From GCA-002708315 sp964460905 (lineage in GTDB: Bacteria > Bacteroidota > Bacteroidia > Bacteroidales > F082), in NCBI GenBank assembly GCA_964460905.1, contig CAYWRM010000001.1, forward strand, positions 1-64,000: a stretch of DNA of 64,000 bases, written 5' to 3'. This document shows positions 37,877 through 45,547 of this stretch, piece after piece (the stretch's first letter is position 1; the number at the start of each line of letters is the position of its first letter). The notes beneath the pieces are model-generated. The model ran no database searches. It was not told where the DNA came from and was given only the letters and a program-made list of their open reading frames with translations. Made by a program: the position numbers and the translations under genes.

Positions 37877-38654
37877 TGGGTAGGTTGTTTACATTTTTTA
37901 GGATAAAGTCAATAATTTTAACTGAACTATCACGTCTTTTTGCATAATTGTATATAGAACTAATGTTTATGTTGTACTTTTTGAAAGCAGTTTGCCAAAT
38001 ATTAACTTCTTCATATTTCCATGGTAATAATAGGGTCTTATCATAATATAAATCTGTCAATAATTTTTCCAACCTTGAAATAGGAGGGCTTTCTGCACGA
38101 TGTCTTATTGAACGTTGAATTGCAGAGGGTGTGCTCTTTTTTATTACAGGAGCTCGAGTAATTATTGGCCTGACTATATATGAAAGTTCCTTTGTCGAAA
38201 TATAATAATCCACCTCCTTTTCACTGGGCTGATAATAAACATTGTCAAATTTGTCCGATAAGTTATGATATACCGAGTCAGAAACTATTTCATCAACTTC
38301 AATAACAATTACTTCATTAAAGGCTTGAAGGTTGGCAAACTCATTGTACCATTTTGTTGTCCAAAAACAAAACTCACTTTGCACATACTCTATTGATATA
38401 TATTCCCAAATAGATACCATATTATTATTGGGTACCGGATCCCATTTTTGTTTAATACTAAATGTGTAAAGGTTGTTAGTAATAGCATATAGAATACCAT
38501 ACCTAACTAGATGATATATCCTATTTCTTATAGCTTCAGGAGTTATATTTGGGTTTTTAGTTCTAAAATACTCATTAAGTTCATCACGTGATACAACCTC
38601 TCTTCCTTTAAAAGTTTCTTCAAGTTTTATTGCTATTTCTCCTTCTTTATTCAT
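37845..38654 (-). CDS. AbiEi-like antitoxin / regulator
   Basis: About 269 residues from the ATG at 38654 (MNKEGEIAIKLEETF). A longer reading starts at a TTG at 38696, but the promoter element at 38674-38681 lies inside that extension. The N-terminal half is a winged-helix-like domain (VVSRDELNEYFRTKNPNITPEAIRNRIYHLVRYGIL). The C-terminal part SRLEKLLTDLYYDKTLLLPW...YAKRRD matches a conserved domain that accompanies AbiEii-like toxins (DUF6577-like). It should bind its own promoter and neutralise the downstream toxin. Confidence 0.75.
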   Translation of the reverse strand: MNKEGEIAIKLEETFKGREVVSRDELNEYFRTKNPNITPEAIRNRIYHLVRYGILYAITNNLYTFSIKQKWDPVPNNNMVSIWEYISIEYVQSEFCFWTTKWYNEFANLQAFNEVIVIEVDEIVSDSVYHNLSDKFDNVYYQPSEKEVDYYISTKELSYIVRPIITRAPVIKKSTPSAIQRSIRHRAESPPISRLEKLLTDLYYDKTLLLPWKYEEVNIWQTAFKKYNINISSIYNYAKRRDSSVKIIDFILKNVNNLPNDIIRYLQER

Positions 38655-38673
38655 AGAATATCTAATAGAGGCA

Positions 38674-38681
38674 CAAATATA
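38674..38681 (-). promoter_or_regulatory. TAnnTTTG -7 element for the abiE operon
   Basis: The reverse complement reads TATATTTG, 19 bases upstream of the ATG at 38654. It decides that start against the TTG at 38696. Confidence 0.5.
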
Positions 38682-38788
38682 TCTAACATCTTCCAATAAA
38701 CCTAATTTATTGGCACTTGTTAGATTACTTGTTATATACTCAATAACTCTATTTTAAGTTACATATACAGTAGTATTTCTTGTATCAT

Positions 38789-38827
38789 TTTAAGTATATG
38801 GTGTTGTATGACTTTAAGTATATGATG
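38789..38827. repeat. Direct repeats upstream of the abiE operon
   Basis: TTTAAGTATATG occurs at 38789-38800 and 38813-38824, followed by GTG and ATG, with a period of 24 bases (about two helical turns and a bit). A third, weaker copy TTTAAGTTACATATA begins at 38752. They could be operators for AbiEi or for the product of the adjacent gene. Confidence 0.45.
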
Positions 38828-38891
38828 CTATGCTACTACAAGCTAATATCTCAACCCTACCTATAAACCATATAACAGTATCTTAGGATAG

Positions 38892-39656
38892 TCATTGAAG
38901 AGATGGTTCAATCTCAATCTCCACAGTCCTTTTAATATCTAAAGGAGATACTAATACAACCTTATCAAATATTGTATTAAGATTTGGAAGACTATTAAGT
39001 TGTTTTACATCTATTTCATCTAAACCATACCCAATATAATCTACTAGTACTAGCCACCATTCCTTATAATTATCATAATATTTATTGATTTTCTCTTCTT
39101 TCTCCACTACTATAAGCTTGAGGTTTTTGTATATCTCAGAAACCACAAAACCTCCAGAATCATAATCTAAAGCTGTTCCAAGGATGATTGACTTGTTTAG
39201 TTTTAATTCTGATTTCCATAACCTTATTTCAAGGTTATCATGAACCTGAATGGATAGCTCTTTCTTGAGTAAAGGAATATGTGTTTGAATTTCTTCTTTA
39301 ATTTGTTTGAAAAGTCTTGAATCTAACTTTAGTGGTCGGCCATATGATAGAGAAACTATTATAGTATGATCATATTCATCTGTTTCATACTCTTTGAGAA
39401 TTTTTGTAAACTTTTGAACAAGTTTGAAATGCATGTCTTCAAGACCATGATATTTACCATTGACTAATTTTTGTTGATTAAGCCTTCTAACTTCAACGGC
39501 AATTTTATTATCAATTAAAAAGTCTGGGGGAACATTCACATGAGGTTCGTAATCAATACTAGAATAACCCAAAGATGAAATGTAATCGAACGCTATTTTT
39601 TCATCGTTGTTCATATTGGTGAATTGAGAAGAATCAAACAGTTTTATGAATAACAT
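38892..39656 (-). CDS. PD-(D/E)XK-like protein of unknown function
   Basis: A 254-residue protein; an internal ATG at 39614 (MNNDEKIAFDYISSL) is an equally good start that removes the 23-base overlap with the upstream gene. The N-terminal part reads LGYSSIDYEPHVNVPPDFLIDNKIAVEVRRLNQ. The PDF...VEVRR arrangement has the spacing of a PD-(D/E)XK nuclease core with Arg in place of the Lys. The remainder is mixed alpha/beta and ends with acidic strands. Given its place in a defence-rich island, a nuclease or nuclease-derived role is plausible but unproven. Confidence 0.55.
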   Translation of the reverse strand: MLFIKLFDSSQFTNMNNDEKIAFDYISSLGYSSIDYEPHVNVPPDFLIDNKIAVEVRRLNQQKLVNGKYHGLEDMHFKLVQKFTKILKEYETDEYDHTIIVSLSYGRPLKLDSRLFKQIKEEIQTHIPLLKKELSIQVHDNLEIRLWKSELKLNKSIILGTALDYDSGGFVVSEIYKNLKLIVVEKEEKINKYYDNYKEWWLVLVDYIGYGLDEIDVKQLNSLPNLNTIFDKVVLVSPLDIKRTVEIEIEPSLQ

Positions 39657-39876
39657 TTATCCCATCTGTCCATAATGCTCGAACAATGTAATTGTTATTA
39701 CTACAGTATTTAATAGCTGTTTCATCATTAAAACCACCTGCCCTAAAACGAACATTATATCTGTTAAAATCCTTTGGATCTTTAGGGGTTACTAACAGTC
39801 TCATTTTTATCTCACCTTCTACAATGAACTCACGTTTAACAGACTTTTTGTATTCAAGGGCATCATTATAATTCAT
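39634..39876 (-). CDS. Small basic protein of unknown function
   Basis: An 80-residue protein (MNYNDALEYKKSVKREFIVEG...) with predicted strands in IKMRLLVTPKDPKDFNRYNVRFRAGG and a final helix-strand. It overlaps the downstream PD-(D/E)XK-like gene by up to 23 bases. Just upstream, at 39931 to 39866, is a 21-codon frame beginning MSIDIHNDLDVANHI that overlaps its start and may be a leader or a gene remnant. No family recognised. Confidence 0.5.
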   Translation of the reverse strand: MNYNDALEYKKSVKREFIVEGEIKMRLLVTPKDPKDFNRYNVRFRAGGFNDETAIKYCSNNNYIVRALWTDGINVIHKTV

Positions 39877-40130
39877 TATTTTCTATGATATGGTTAGCCA
39901 CATCAAGGTCATTGTGGATATCGATACTCATAATTAACTTAGTTTAGATGTGTTCTGCCTTTTTTGGTAAATGTGCTTATATCCAGCTAGTGTGAATTGC
40001 AACAAGTCCTTAAGTGGAACGGGATAGCAAAACCTACCACAGAACATGTTGCTTAAAGTATTTTTTTTGAAACTGTTGTGCTGATATTTTTTTATTACTT
40101 TTGTCATGTATAAAATATTTATTTAAAAAT
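39877..40130. other. Gene-free interval in the island
   Basis: Apart from the 21-codon frame at 39866-39931, nothing recognisable was seen. The sequence is not repetitive. The promoter for the two genes to the left probably lies here. Confidence 0.35.
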
Positions 40131-40159
40131 AGAAGACCTTGGTTCCAGCAAGGTCTTCT
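40131..40159 (-). terminator. Intrinsic terminator for the small HTH gene
   Basis: A perfect 11-base stem, AGAAGACCTTG (40131-40141) and CAAGGTCTTCT (40149-40159), with a 7-base loop. On the minus strand it is followed by ATTTTTAAAT, which suits termination of the gene at 40196-40438. Confidence 0.75.
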
Positions 40160-40195
40160 GGGTTTAATATCCACCATTATTTTTGGCAAATTTCA

Positions 40196-40438
40196 TTATC
40201 CATTTAGGTATTTATTTATTGCATCTTCAGTTATTAAGCCGGACTTGGTAGATTTTATAGCACCATTGAGAACCAGCTTCTTTACTGTTGCGTGCGCCAT
40301 CCCCAATTTTTTTGCTATATGGTTAATAGAGTAGACTTTTCCAGGCTCTTTTGCTTTTAGTTCGTTTTCACGTTCTATAATAACAGAGCGCATTATCCCA
40401 CGTAATTCTGTCTTTGTTGTTAAAATAATTTCTCCCAT
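40196..40438 (-). CDS. Small helix-turn-helix DNA-binding protein
   Basis: An 80-residue protein. The C-terminal half is a MerR/excisionase-like helix-turn-helix: SINHIAKKLGMAHATVKKLVLNGAIKSTKSGLITEDAINKYL. The N-terminal half is a helical region (IMRSVIIERENELKAK). Proteins of this kind commonly act as excisionase or local regulators on integrative elements. It is divergent from the XRE gene across an operator-like region. Confidence 0.65.
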   Translation of the reverse strand: MGEIILTTKTELRGIMRSVIIERENELKAKEPGKVYSINHIAKKLGMAHATVKKLVLNGAIKSTKSGLITEDAINKYLNG

Positions 40439-40496
40439 AGTTGTAAATTTATGTACTTTTGTTGATATTTTTGCAAATTCATTCTTTTAAATATAA

Positions 40497-40552
40497 ATGC
40501 AAATATAAATATTATAATTTATCTATAAGGTTTAGTTTATATTTATTTGCAT
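40497..40552. promoter_or_regulatory. Operator-like inverted repeat between the two regulator genes
   Basis: ATGCAAATATAAAT (40497-40510) is mirrored by ATATTTATTTGCAT (40539-40552). A further TTTGCAAATT lies at 40470-40479. A possible plus-strand -7 element TACTTTTG is at 40454-40461. This is a likely binding region for the XRE or small HTH regulator. Confidence 0.45.
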
Positions 40553-40583
40553 AAAAGTTTTCAACACTTTAATTTTTTAGCAC

Positions 40584-41279
40584 ATGATACATCTATCTGT
40601 TATCAAGAAATATTGTAAGATGAGTGGGATTACATTGCTTGAGCTTTCTGAGAGATCTGGAATTTCATATCAAGGTATCCACAGAATAATGAGAACAAAT
40701 TCAGCAAAAATGGAATCTCTTGAAAGAATTGCTGATTCTTTAGGGATAGGAATTGTTGAATTTATTTATGAAGCTAATGATCAATATGAAAAGTATTTAA
40801 TACCAAACAATTATTTTAATGGCACTTTTTCTGAGATATCATGCAATAGATATGAAAGATTTGCGGATAAGATGAGCATAATATTTGATTTGTACATTGG
40901 TGAATTAAACCGTATGCAAGGTTTATTAGATAAAGTAAGATATCCTTTAAAGCACTCTGATCGACCAGTATTTATGTTTGAAAATTATCCTGAAATTAAT
41001 AGAACATTTAGTGATATTTATCTTCATACTGATCTTCCTTTTAGCATGTATAGTGATGAATCAAAAAGAAAAATTACAAGTATTACTACTTTAATGGAAG
41101 GTTTCTATTTCCCTCTGTTTAAAACTAATTATTTGTTAATTAACGATAATATGAGGGTTGGTTTAATAAATGATAAATTAATACAAAAAAACTGGAAAAC
41201 ATGGAATATATTAACAAATAATGGTAAAAATATTGACCTATCTCCATTTATGGAATGTATAGGAAAATTGCATTATTGA
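40584..41279 (+). CDS. XRE-family regulator with C-terminal sensor-like domain
   Basis: A 231-residue protein. Residues about 5-60 are a Cro/C1-type helix-turn-helix (IKKYCKMSGITLLELSERSGISYQGIHRIMRTNSAKMESLERIADSLGI). The rest is a helical, partly aromatic domain without recognised relatives. As the last gene before the right attachment repeat it is probably the island's regulator. Confidence 0.78.
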   Translation: MIHLSVIKKYCKMSGITLLELSERSGISYQGIHRIMRTNSAKMESLERIADSLGIGIVEFIYEANDQYEKYLIPNNYFNGTFSEISCNRYERFADKMSIIFDLYIGELNRMQGLLDKVRYPLKHSDRPVFMFENYPEINRTFSDIYLHTDLPFSMYSDESKRKITSITTLMEGFYFPLFKTNYLLINDNMRVGLINDKLIQKNWKTWNILTNNGKNIDLSPFMECIGKLHY

Positions 41280-41370
41280 AATGCTAATGTTTACTAATTG
41301 TTTACCAATACTAAGCGCCAAAAACATATAAACACATGATATTAAACACATTATAGGGTTTTGGTTTCAG

Positions 41371-41386
41371 TCCGTTCGGTACCTCA
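41371..41386. repeat. Right attachment repeat (attR) copy of the tRNA-Cys 3' end
   Basis: TCCGTTCGGTACCTCA, identical to 24380-24395. The upstream part of the tRNA is absent here, so this copy is not a functional tRNA. It marks the right boundary of the 17-kb island. Confidence 0.8.
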
Positions 41387-41390
41387 TATT

Positions 41391-41430
41391 AAAACCTCAA
41401 TGTACTGTAAATCAATACATTGGGGTTTTT
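41391..41430 (+). terminator. tRNA-type terminator hairpin after the attR copy
   Basis: AAAACCTCAATGTA (41391-41404) pairs with TACATTGGGGTTTT (41416-41429) with one G-T wobble, followed by T. It is the structural equivalent of the terminator after the real tRNA and supports this being an old tRNA 3' junction. Confidence 0.7.
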
Positions 41431-41439
41431 CTTTTACAA

Positions 41440-41461
41440 AAAGTTCCAACTAAAGTTCCAA
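41440..41461. repeat. Tandem AAAGTTCCAA pair before the integrase gene
   Basis: AAAGTTCCAA occurs at 41440-41449 and 41452-41461, between the attachment site and the integrase promoter. These are likely integrase arm-type sites that could also allow self-repression. Confidence 0.5.
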
Positions 41462-41476
41462 GTATCAAGAGTTTTG

Positions 41477-41484
41477 TACCTTTG
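41477..41484 (+). promoter_or_regulatory. -7 element of the integrase gene, leaderless arrangement
   Basis: TACCTTTG ends only 4 bases before the ATG at 41489, so transcription should begin at or next to the start codon. Confidence 0.55.
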
Positions 41485-41488
41485 TAGT

Positions 41489-43048
41489 ATGAGTATTTAC
41501 TTATCACTTAACTATAAAAAACCAAAATCACGGTATCGTGATTATGAAGAGGTTCCTGTTGTTTTGTTCTATTATTTCAAAGGTAGAAAGTTGAAATTAT
41601 CAACAGGTGTATCTATACAACTAAAAGATTGGAATGGAAATGGAGACAATCCAGTAAGACGGTCTGATTCAGATTACAAGGTAAAAAACCTGATACTCAA
41701 ACAACTTATTGTGAATGTTGAAAAGAATATTCAACGAATTGTGTTGAATGAACAGATACCTGATGTAAGGTTATTGAGTATCTATTTGAAAGATCTTCAA
41801 ACGGATAAAGAAATATCAACTAAAAAAGATTTTGATTATTTTCTTTTAAGGATAGAATATGACAAGGTTGTTCTGTCTGATGTCAGAAATACATTGAACT
41901 ACCGTAAGAGTGTTATCGTTAGTTTAAACCAGATATCTGAATTTATTAAAAACCACAAAAAAGTAACATTCTTCAGGGTTGATGATTTCAATAAGGATGT
42001 TCAAACAGAATACCTTAATTATTCAGTTAAAGAAAAGAAAAGAAGTAATACAACTATTCAAAAACATCTGAAACAGTTAAGAAGTTTTATTAAATGGTGT
42101 TATGAGAATGGTTTTATTGAAAAACCCCTATCCCCAATACAGATACAAACCAACTTTGACAGGGATGTTATTTATTTGAAAAGAGATGAGTTATTAAAAT
42201 TATACCATTGTGATAAATTCAATTATATCAATTCAGAACATGAGAAATACACTAATGAGTACTTTACAAATTATCTGAATAATAATAAAACGGTTACTTA
42301 CACCAACTTAGAAGTCTATAAAGACATGTTGATATTTGGTTGTGGTTTAGGATGTCGATTTTCTGATTTGGTTGAACTCAAGGTTGATAATTATGAGTTT
42401 GATAAAGAAGATAGATCAAAAGGGTATTTTGTTTTTAGAATGAAAAAATCAAGGATTGGTAAAAAGGTTAGGATTCCCATCAACCAACTTACATTTAATA
42501 TTTGGAAAAAATATTCTAAGAATAAAACCCGATATGATTATATATTTCCACGAACACCCAGGGGAAATTCTATCTCAAACCAAAAAATGAATAAACACCT
42601 TAAGATTATTGGTGATAAGGTTGAACTGAATCGATGGGTAAATTATCCTACTTATACATCTGATGGTAAAGTTAAAGACGGAACGGATATAAGACAACCA
42701 TTACATAAGTTTCTTACAACTCATATAATCAGAAGAACATTCATAAGAGAAGGTATCAACAATAATATACCTTACCATGTGATAATGTCACAGACCGGTC
42801 ACTCTGACCCAAAGATTTTTCAGGGTTATTTTTCCACTACTGATGATGAACTGGATAGTTCGGGTAAAAAGATGTTTTCATTTAGTTTGGAAGAACACAA
42901 ACCATCAACTAAAAAACAATCCAAATCAGAATCTATTAAAACTGATAATGATAGTTTGAAAAACAAATTATCAGAACTCAAATCATTGTATGAAGAACGG
43001 TTAATACCAAAGGAAGTGTATTTTAAAAAAATAAATGAACTGATATAA
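41489..43048 (+). CDS. Tyrosine recombinase / phage-type integrase
   Basis: 519 residues from MSIYLSLNYKKPKSRY; a longer frame from 41420 would run through the att-side repeats and terminator and is rejected. It has an N-terminal arm-binding domain (about 1-95), a SAM-like core-binding domain (about 115-210) and a catalytic domain with R290 (GCRFSDL), a Lys in IGKKVRIP, H412-x-x-R415 (THIIRRTF), H438 (QTGHSDP) and the nucleophile Y447 (FQGYF). It is the Bacteroidota type that integrates into tRNA genes. It lies immediately outside the attR copy rather than inside the island. The catalytic set is complete. Confidence 0.92.
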   Translation: MSIYLSLNYKKPKSRYRDYEEVPVVLFYYFKGRKLKLSTGVSIQLKDWNGNGDNPVRRSDSDYKVKNLILKQLIVNVEKNIQRIVLNEQIPDVRLLSIYLKDLQTDKEISTKKDFDYFLLRIEYDKVVLSDVRNTLNYRKSVIVSLNQISEFIKNHKKVTFFRVDDFNKDVQTEYLNYSVKEKKRSNTTIQKHLKQLRSFIKWCYENGFIEKPLSPIQIQTNFDRDVIYLKRDELLKLYHCDKFNYINSEHEKYTNEYFTNYLNNNKTVTYTNLEVYKDMLIFGCGLGCRFSDLVELKVDNYEFDKEDRSKGYFVFRMKKSRIGKKVRIPINQLTFNIWKKYSKNKTRYDYIFPRTPRGNSISNQKMNKHLKIIGDKVELNRWVNYPTYTSDGKVKDGTDIRQPLHKFLTTHIIRRTFIREGINNNIPYHVIMSQTGHSDPKIFQGYFSTTDDELDSSGKKMFSFSLEEHKPSTKKQSKSESIKTDNDSLKNKLSELKSLYEERLIPKEVYFKKINELI

Positions 43049-43260
43049 AAAACATCGAGAGGTTTTCTTTAACAAATGATAAACCTATTTTAGATTAAAA
43101 ATACGACACCTCCAAAAGTGTATTATTTTGGTTTGGTAACTATTAATCATAATTCTCCAACAGTAAAAAAGTCACCATCCATATAAAAACCGACTATTTA
43201 CCAAAAAAGTGTTTTTCCCTTTTCCACAGTTACAAGAAACCCTTTAAGACTACATGTACA

Positions 43261-44661
43261 TTATCGTACTATTACAATCTTTCTTTGGATAACTCCTTGA
43301 TTTGTGTATAGGTTTAGATTGTACAATCCTGTGTTATAATTAAGAGTTGGGATTTCTATTATTTGTGATTTTAATTCCGTTCCTTCTGATGAAAATACCA
43401 ACTTTCCATTTGAGTTGAAAAGGAGTATTTTATTAATATTAGATTGTACATTTTCTAAATTCACATATAACTTATCCTTTACAGGATTTGGATATATTTT
43501 TATATTTTCATTAGAGAGTTCATTTACATCTACAGTTCCACCTATTTTAACTACCCAAAAATCATCATTACCATGATTCCCCGATTGAATATCTCCATCG
43601 TTTGAACCAGTATACCCACCAAGAAGGTAACCCCCATCAGAGGTGGAGATAAGGGAGTGTAACTCATCATAATTAGAACCTCCGTATGTTTGTTCCCACT
43701 CAATAGTTCCAGTACTATTTATTTTCACTACCCAGTAATCCCCAAAACCATGATTCCCAGATTGAATATCTCCATCGTTTGAAAAAGTATACCCACCAAG
43801 AAAGTAACCTCCATCAGAAGTGGGGATAGTGGAGGATAACCAATCATCACTTGACCCACCGTAGGTTTGTTCCCATTCAATAGTTCCAATACTATTTATT
43901 TTCACTACCCAATAATCACTTCCACCATGATTACCAGATTGAATATCTCCATCGTTTGAACCAGTCCAACCACCAAGAAGGTAACCACCATCGGAGGTAA
44001 GGATAGTGGAGTATATATTATCATCAGAAGAACCCCCATAGGTTTGTTCCCACTCAATAGTTCCAGTACTATTTATTTTCACTACCCAATAATCAGAAGA
44101 ACCATGATTTCCTGATTGAATATCTCCATCGTTTGAACCAGTCCAACCACCAAGAAGGTAACCACCATCAGAGGTGGGGGTAGTATTGTTTAACCAATCA
44201 TTATTGGATCCCCCATAGGTTTGTTCCCACTCAATAGTTCCAGTACTATTTATTTTTACTACCCAAAAATCAATTCCACCATGATTCCCCGACTGAACAT
44301 CTCCATCGTTTGAAAAAGTATACCCACCAAGAAGGTAACCACCATCAGAGGTGGGGGTAGTATTGTTTAACCAATCATTATTGGATCCCCCATAGGTTTG
44401 TTCCCACTCAATAGTTCCAGTACTATTTATTTTTACTACCCAAAAATCAATTCCACCATGATTCCCCGACTGAACATCTCCATCGTTTGAAAAAGTATAC
44501 CCACCAAGAAGGTAACCACCATTAGAGGTGGGGATAGTGGAGTTTATCAATTCAGTACTAGATCCCCCATAGGTTTGTTCCCACTCTAAATTTGGATTCT
44601 GGGTTTGTGAAAAAACAGTTAGTGAAACGAGAATGAAAATAAGGTTGAGTAATTTTTTCAT
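43261..44661 (-). CDS. T9SS-sorted repeat protein (WEQTYGGS repeats)
   Basis: 466 residues from the ATG MKKLLNLIFILVSLTVFSQ (signal peptide). Six repeats of about 60 residues follow. Each runs from WEQTYGGS through SDGGYLLGGYTFSNDGD to SGNHGG and DFWVVKINSTGTIE, likely forming a beta-propeller-like or beta-repeat structure. The C-terminal about 75 residues (IKIYPNPVKDKLYVNLEN...) are a T9SS type A sorting domain, so the protein is exported across the outer membrane and anchored or released. Neighbouring repeat units are almost identical in DNA, implying recent duplication. Confidence 0.88.
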   Translation of the reverse strand: MKKLLNLIFILVSLTVFSQTQNPNLEWEQTYGGSSTELINSTIPTSNGGYLLGGYTFSNDGDVQSGNHGGIDFWVVKINSTGTIEWEQTYGGSNNDWLNNTTPTSDGGYLLGGYTFSNDGDVQSGNHGGIDFWVVKINSTGTIEWEQTYGGSNNDWLNNTTPTSDGGYLLGGWTGSNDGDIQSGNHGSSDYWVVKINSTGTIEWEQTYGGSSDDNIYSTILTSDGGYLLGGWTGSNDGDIQSGNHGGSDYWVVKINSIGTIEWEQTYGGSSDDWLSSTIPTSDGGYFLGGYTFSNDGDIQSGNHGFGDYWVVKINSTGTIEWEQTYGGSNYDELHSLISTSDGGYLLGGYTGSNDGDIQSGNHGNDDFWVVKIGGTVDVNELSNENIKIYPNPVKDKLYVNLENVQSNINKILLFNSNGKLVFSSEGTELKSQIIEIPTLNYNTGLYNLNLYTNQGVIQRKIVIVR

Positions 44662-44966
44662 AGTAGTAGGTTTTATCAATAAACAGTTAGTTTAGTTAGG
44701 TTTATTCTAATAATGAATAGAATCTAGTAAAAGTACAATTAATTTAAGATAAAGAGGTTATAAGTATCATGTATATCCAATGAGTTATGTTTTACTAAAA
44801 ATTGAGGTTTAATTATCATTTTAATTCATAAATTTTAACAACACAAGAACGCTAAAATTTATTAAGGATAGAGTTTCTTCTTTATAAATTATGAAAATAA
44901 CAAAACTGGCATATTATATTGTAAGCAATATTAATTTATCTTTACAATTCACTAACATATATAAAA

Positions 44967-45497
44967 ATGGAATCAAAATCTTACTCTATTAATTGGTGGG
45001 TATTAGCCTTTAACGGAATAATTGCCTTACTATTTGGTTTAATGGCCATTTTTGCGCCATTGGATACGCTTAATGTTATAATTATGTATTTCGGCATCAT
45101 TATGCTGATTGTGGGAGTTGCAATGCTCTTTGGGGTGTATTCAAGTATGAAAAACAAATTAAATTATGGAACGGATCTCGTAAGTGCAATAATTACAATT
45201 GGGCTTGGTGCTGTATTAGCTTTTTTTACCGGAAAAGCACTTGAAATTTTTGTAATTATTATAGGTATTTGGGCCATTATGTTAGGTATTGGACAATTAA
45301 TAATTATGTCTAATTTAGAAAGCAAGGGTGATAAAAAGTTTTTACTTTTTAGTAGTTTGTTTACTTTAGTATTTGGTGCCCTACTTTTCTTTAACCCTTT
45401 TGCAATGGCTTCTGTTTTCTTGATAATTATTGGGGTTATGGCAGTAATAATAGGGCTTGTATTAATTTCTTTTGCTTTTAAGCTTAAAAACCTGTAA
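44967..45497 (+). CDS. HdeD-family (DUF308) membrane protein
   Basis: A 176-residue protein with six hydrophobic segments arranged as the duplicated three-helix DUF308 unit (WWVLAFNGIIALLFGLMAIFAP, LNVIIMYFGIIMLIVGVAMLF, IITIGLGAVLAFF, and so on). HdeD proteins of enterobacteria are linked to acid resistance, but the role in Bacteroidota is unknown. It stands alone with about 290 bases of gene-free sequence upstream. Confidence 0.85.
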   Translation: MESKSYSINWWVLAFNGIIALLFGLMAIFAPLDTLNVIIMYFGIIMLIVGVAMLFGVYSSMKNKLNYGTDLVSAIITIGLGAVLAFFTGKALEIFVIIIGIWAIMLGIGQLIIMSNLESKGDKKFLLFSSLFTLVFGALLFFNPFAMASVFLIIIGVMAVIIGLVLISFAFKLKNL

Positions 45498-45547
45498 GCA
45501 TTGATTAGTGAGTGGTGAGTAGATTATCAATTCACAGTTCACTATTC

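Noticed and set aside
41371..41386. Second tRNA-Cys gene
   Set aside because: Only the 3' 14 bases of the tRNA are present; the acceptor 5' strand, D-arm and anticodon arm are missing.
43640..44590. Regularly spaced repeats resembling an array
   Set aside because: The period is about 180 bases, the units are in frame and encode a continuous secreted protein with a sorting domain, so this is not a CRISPR array.
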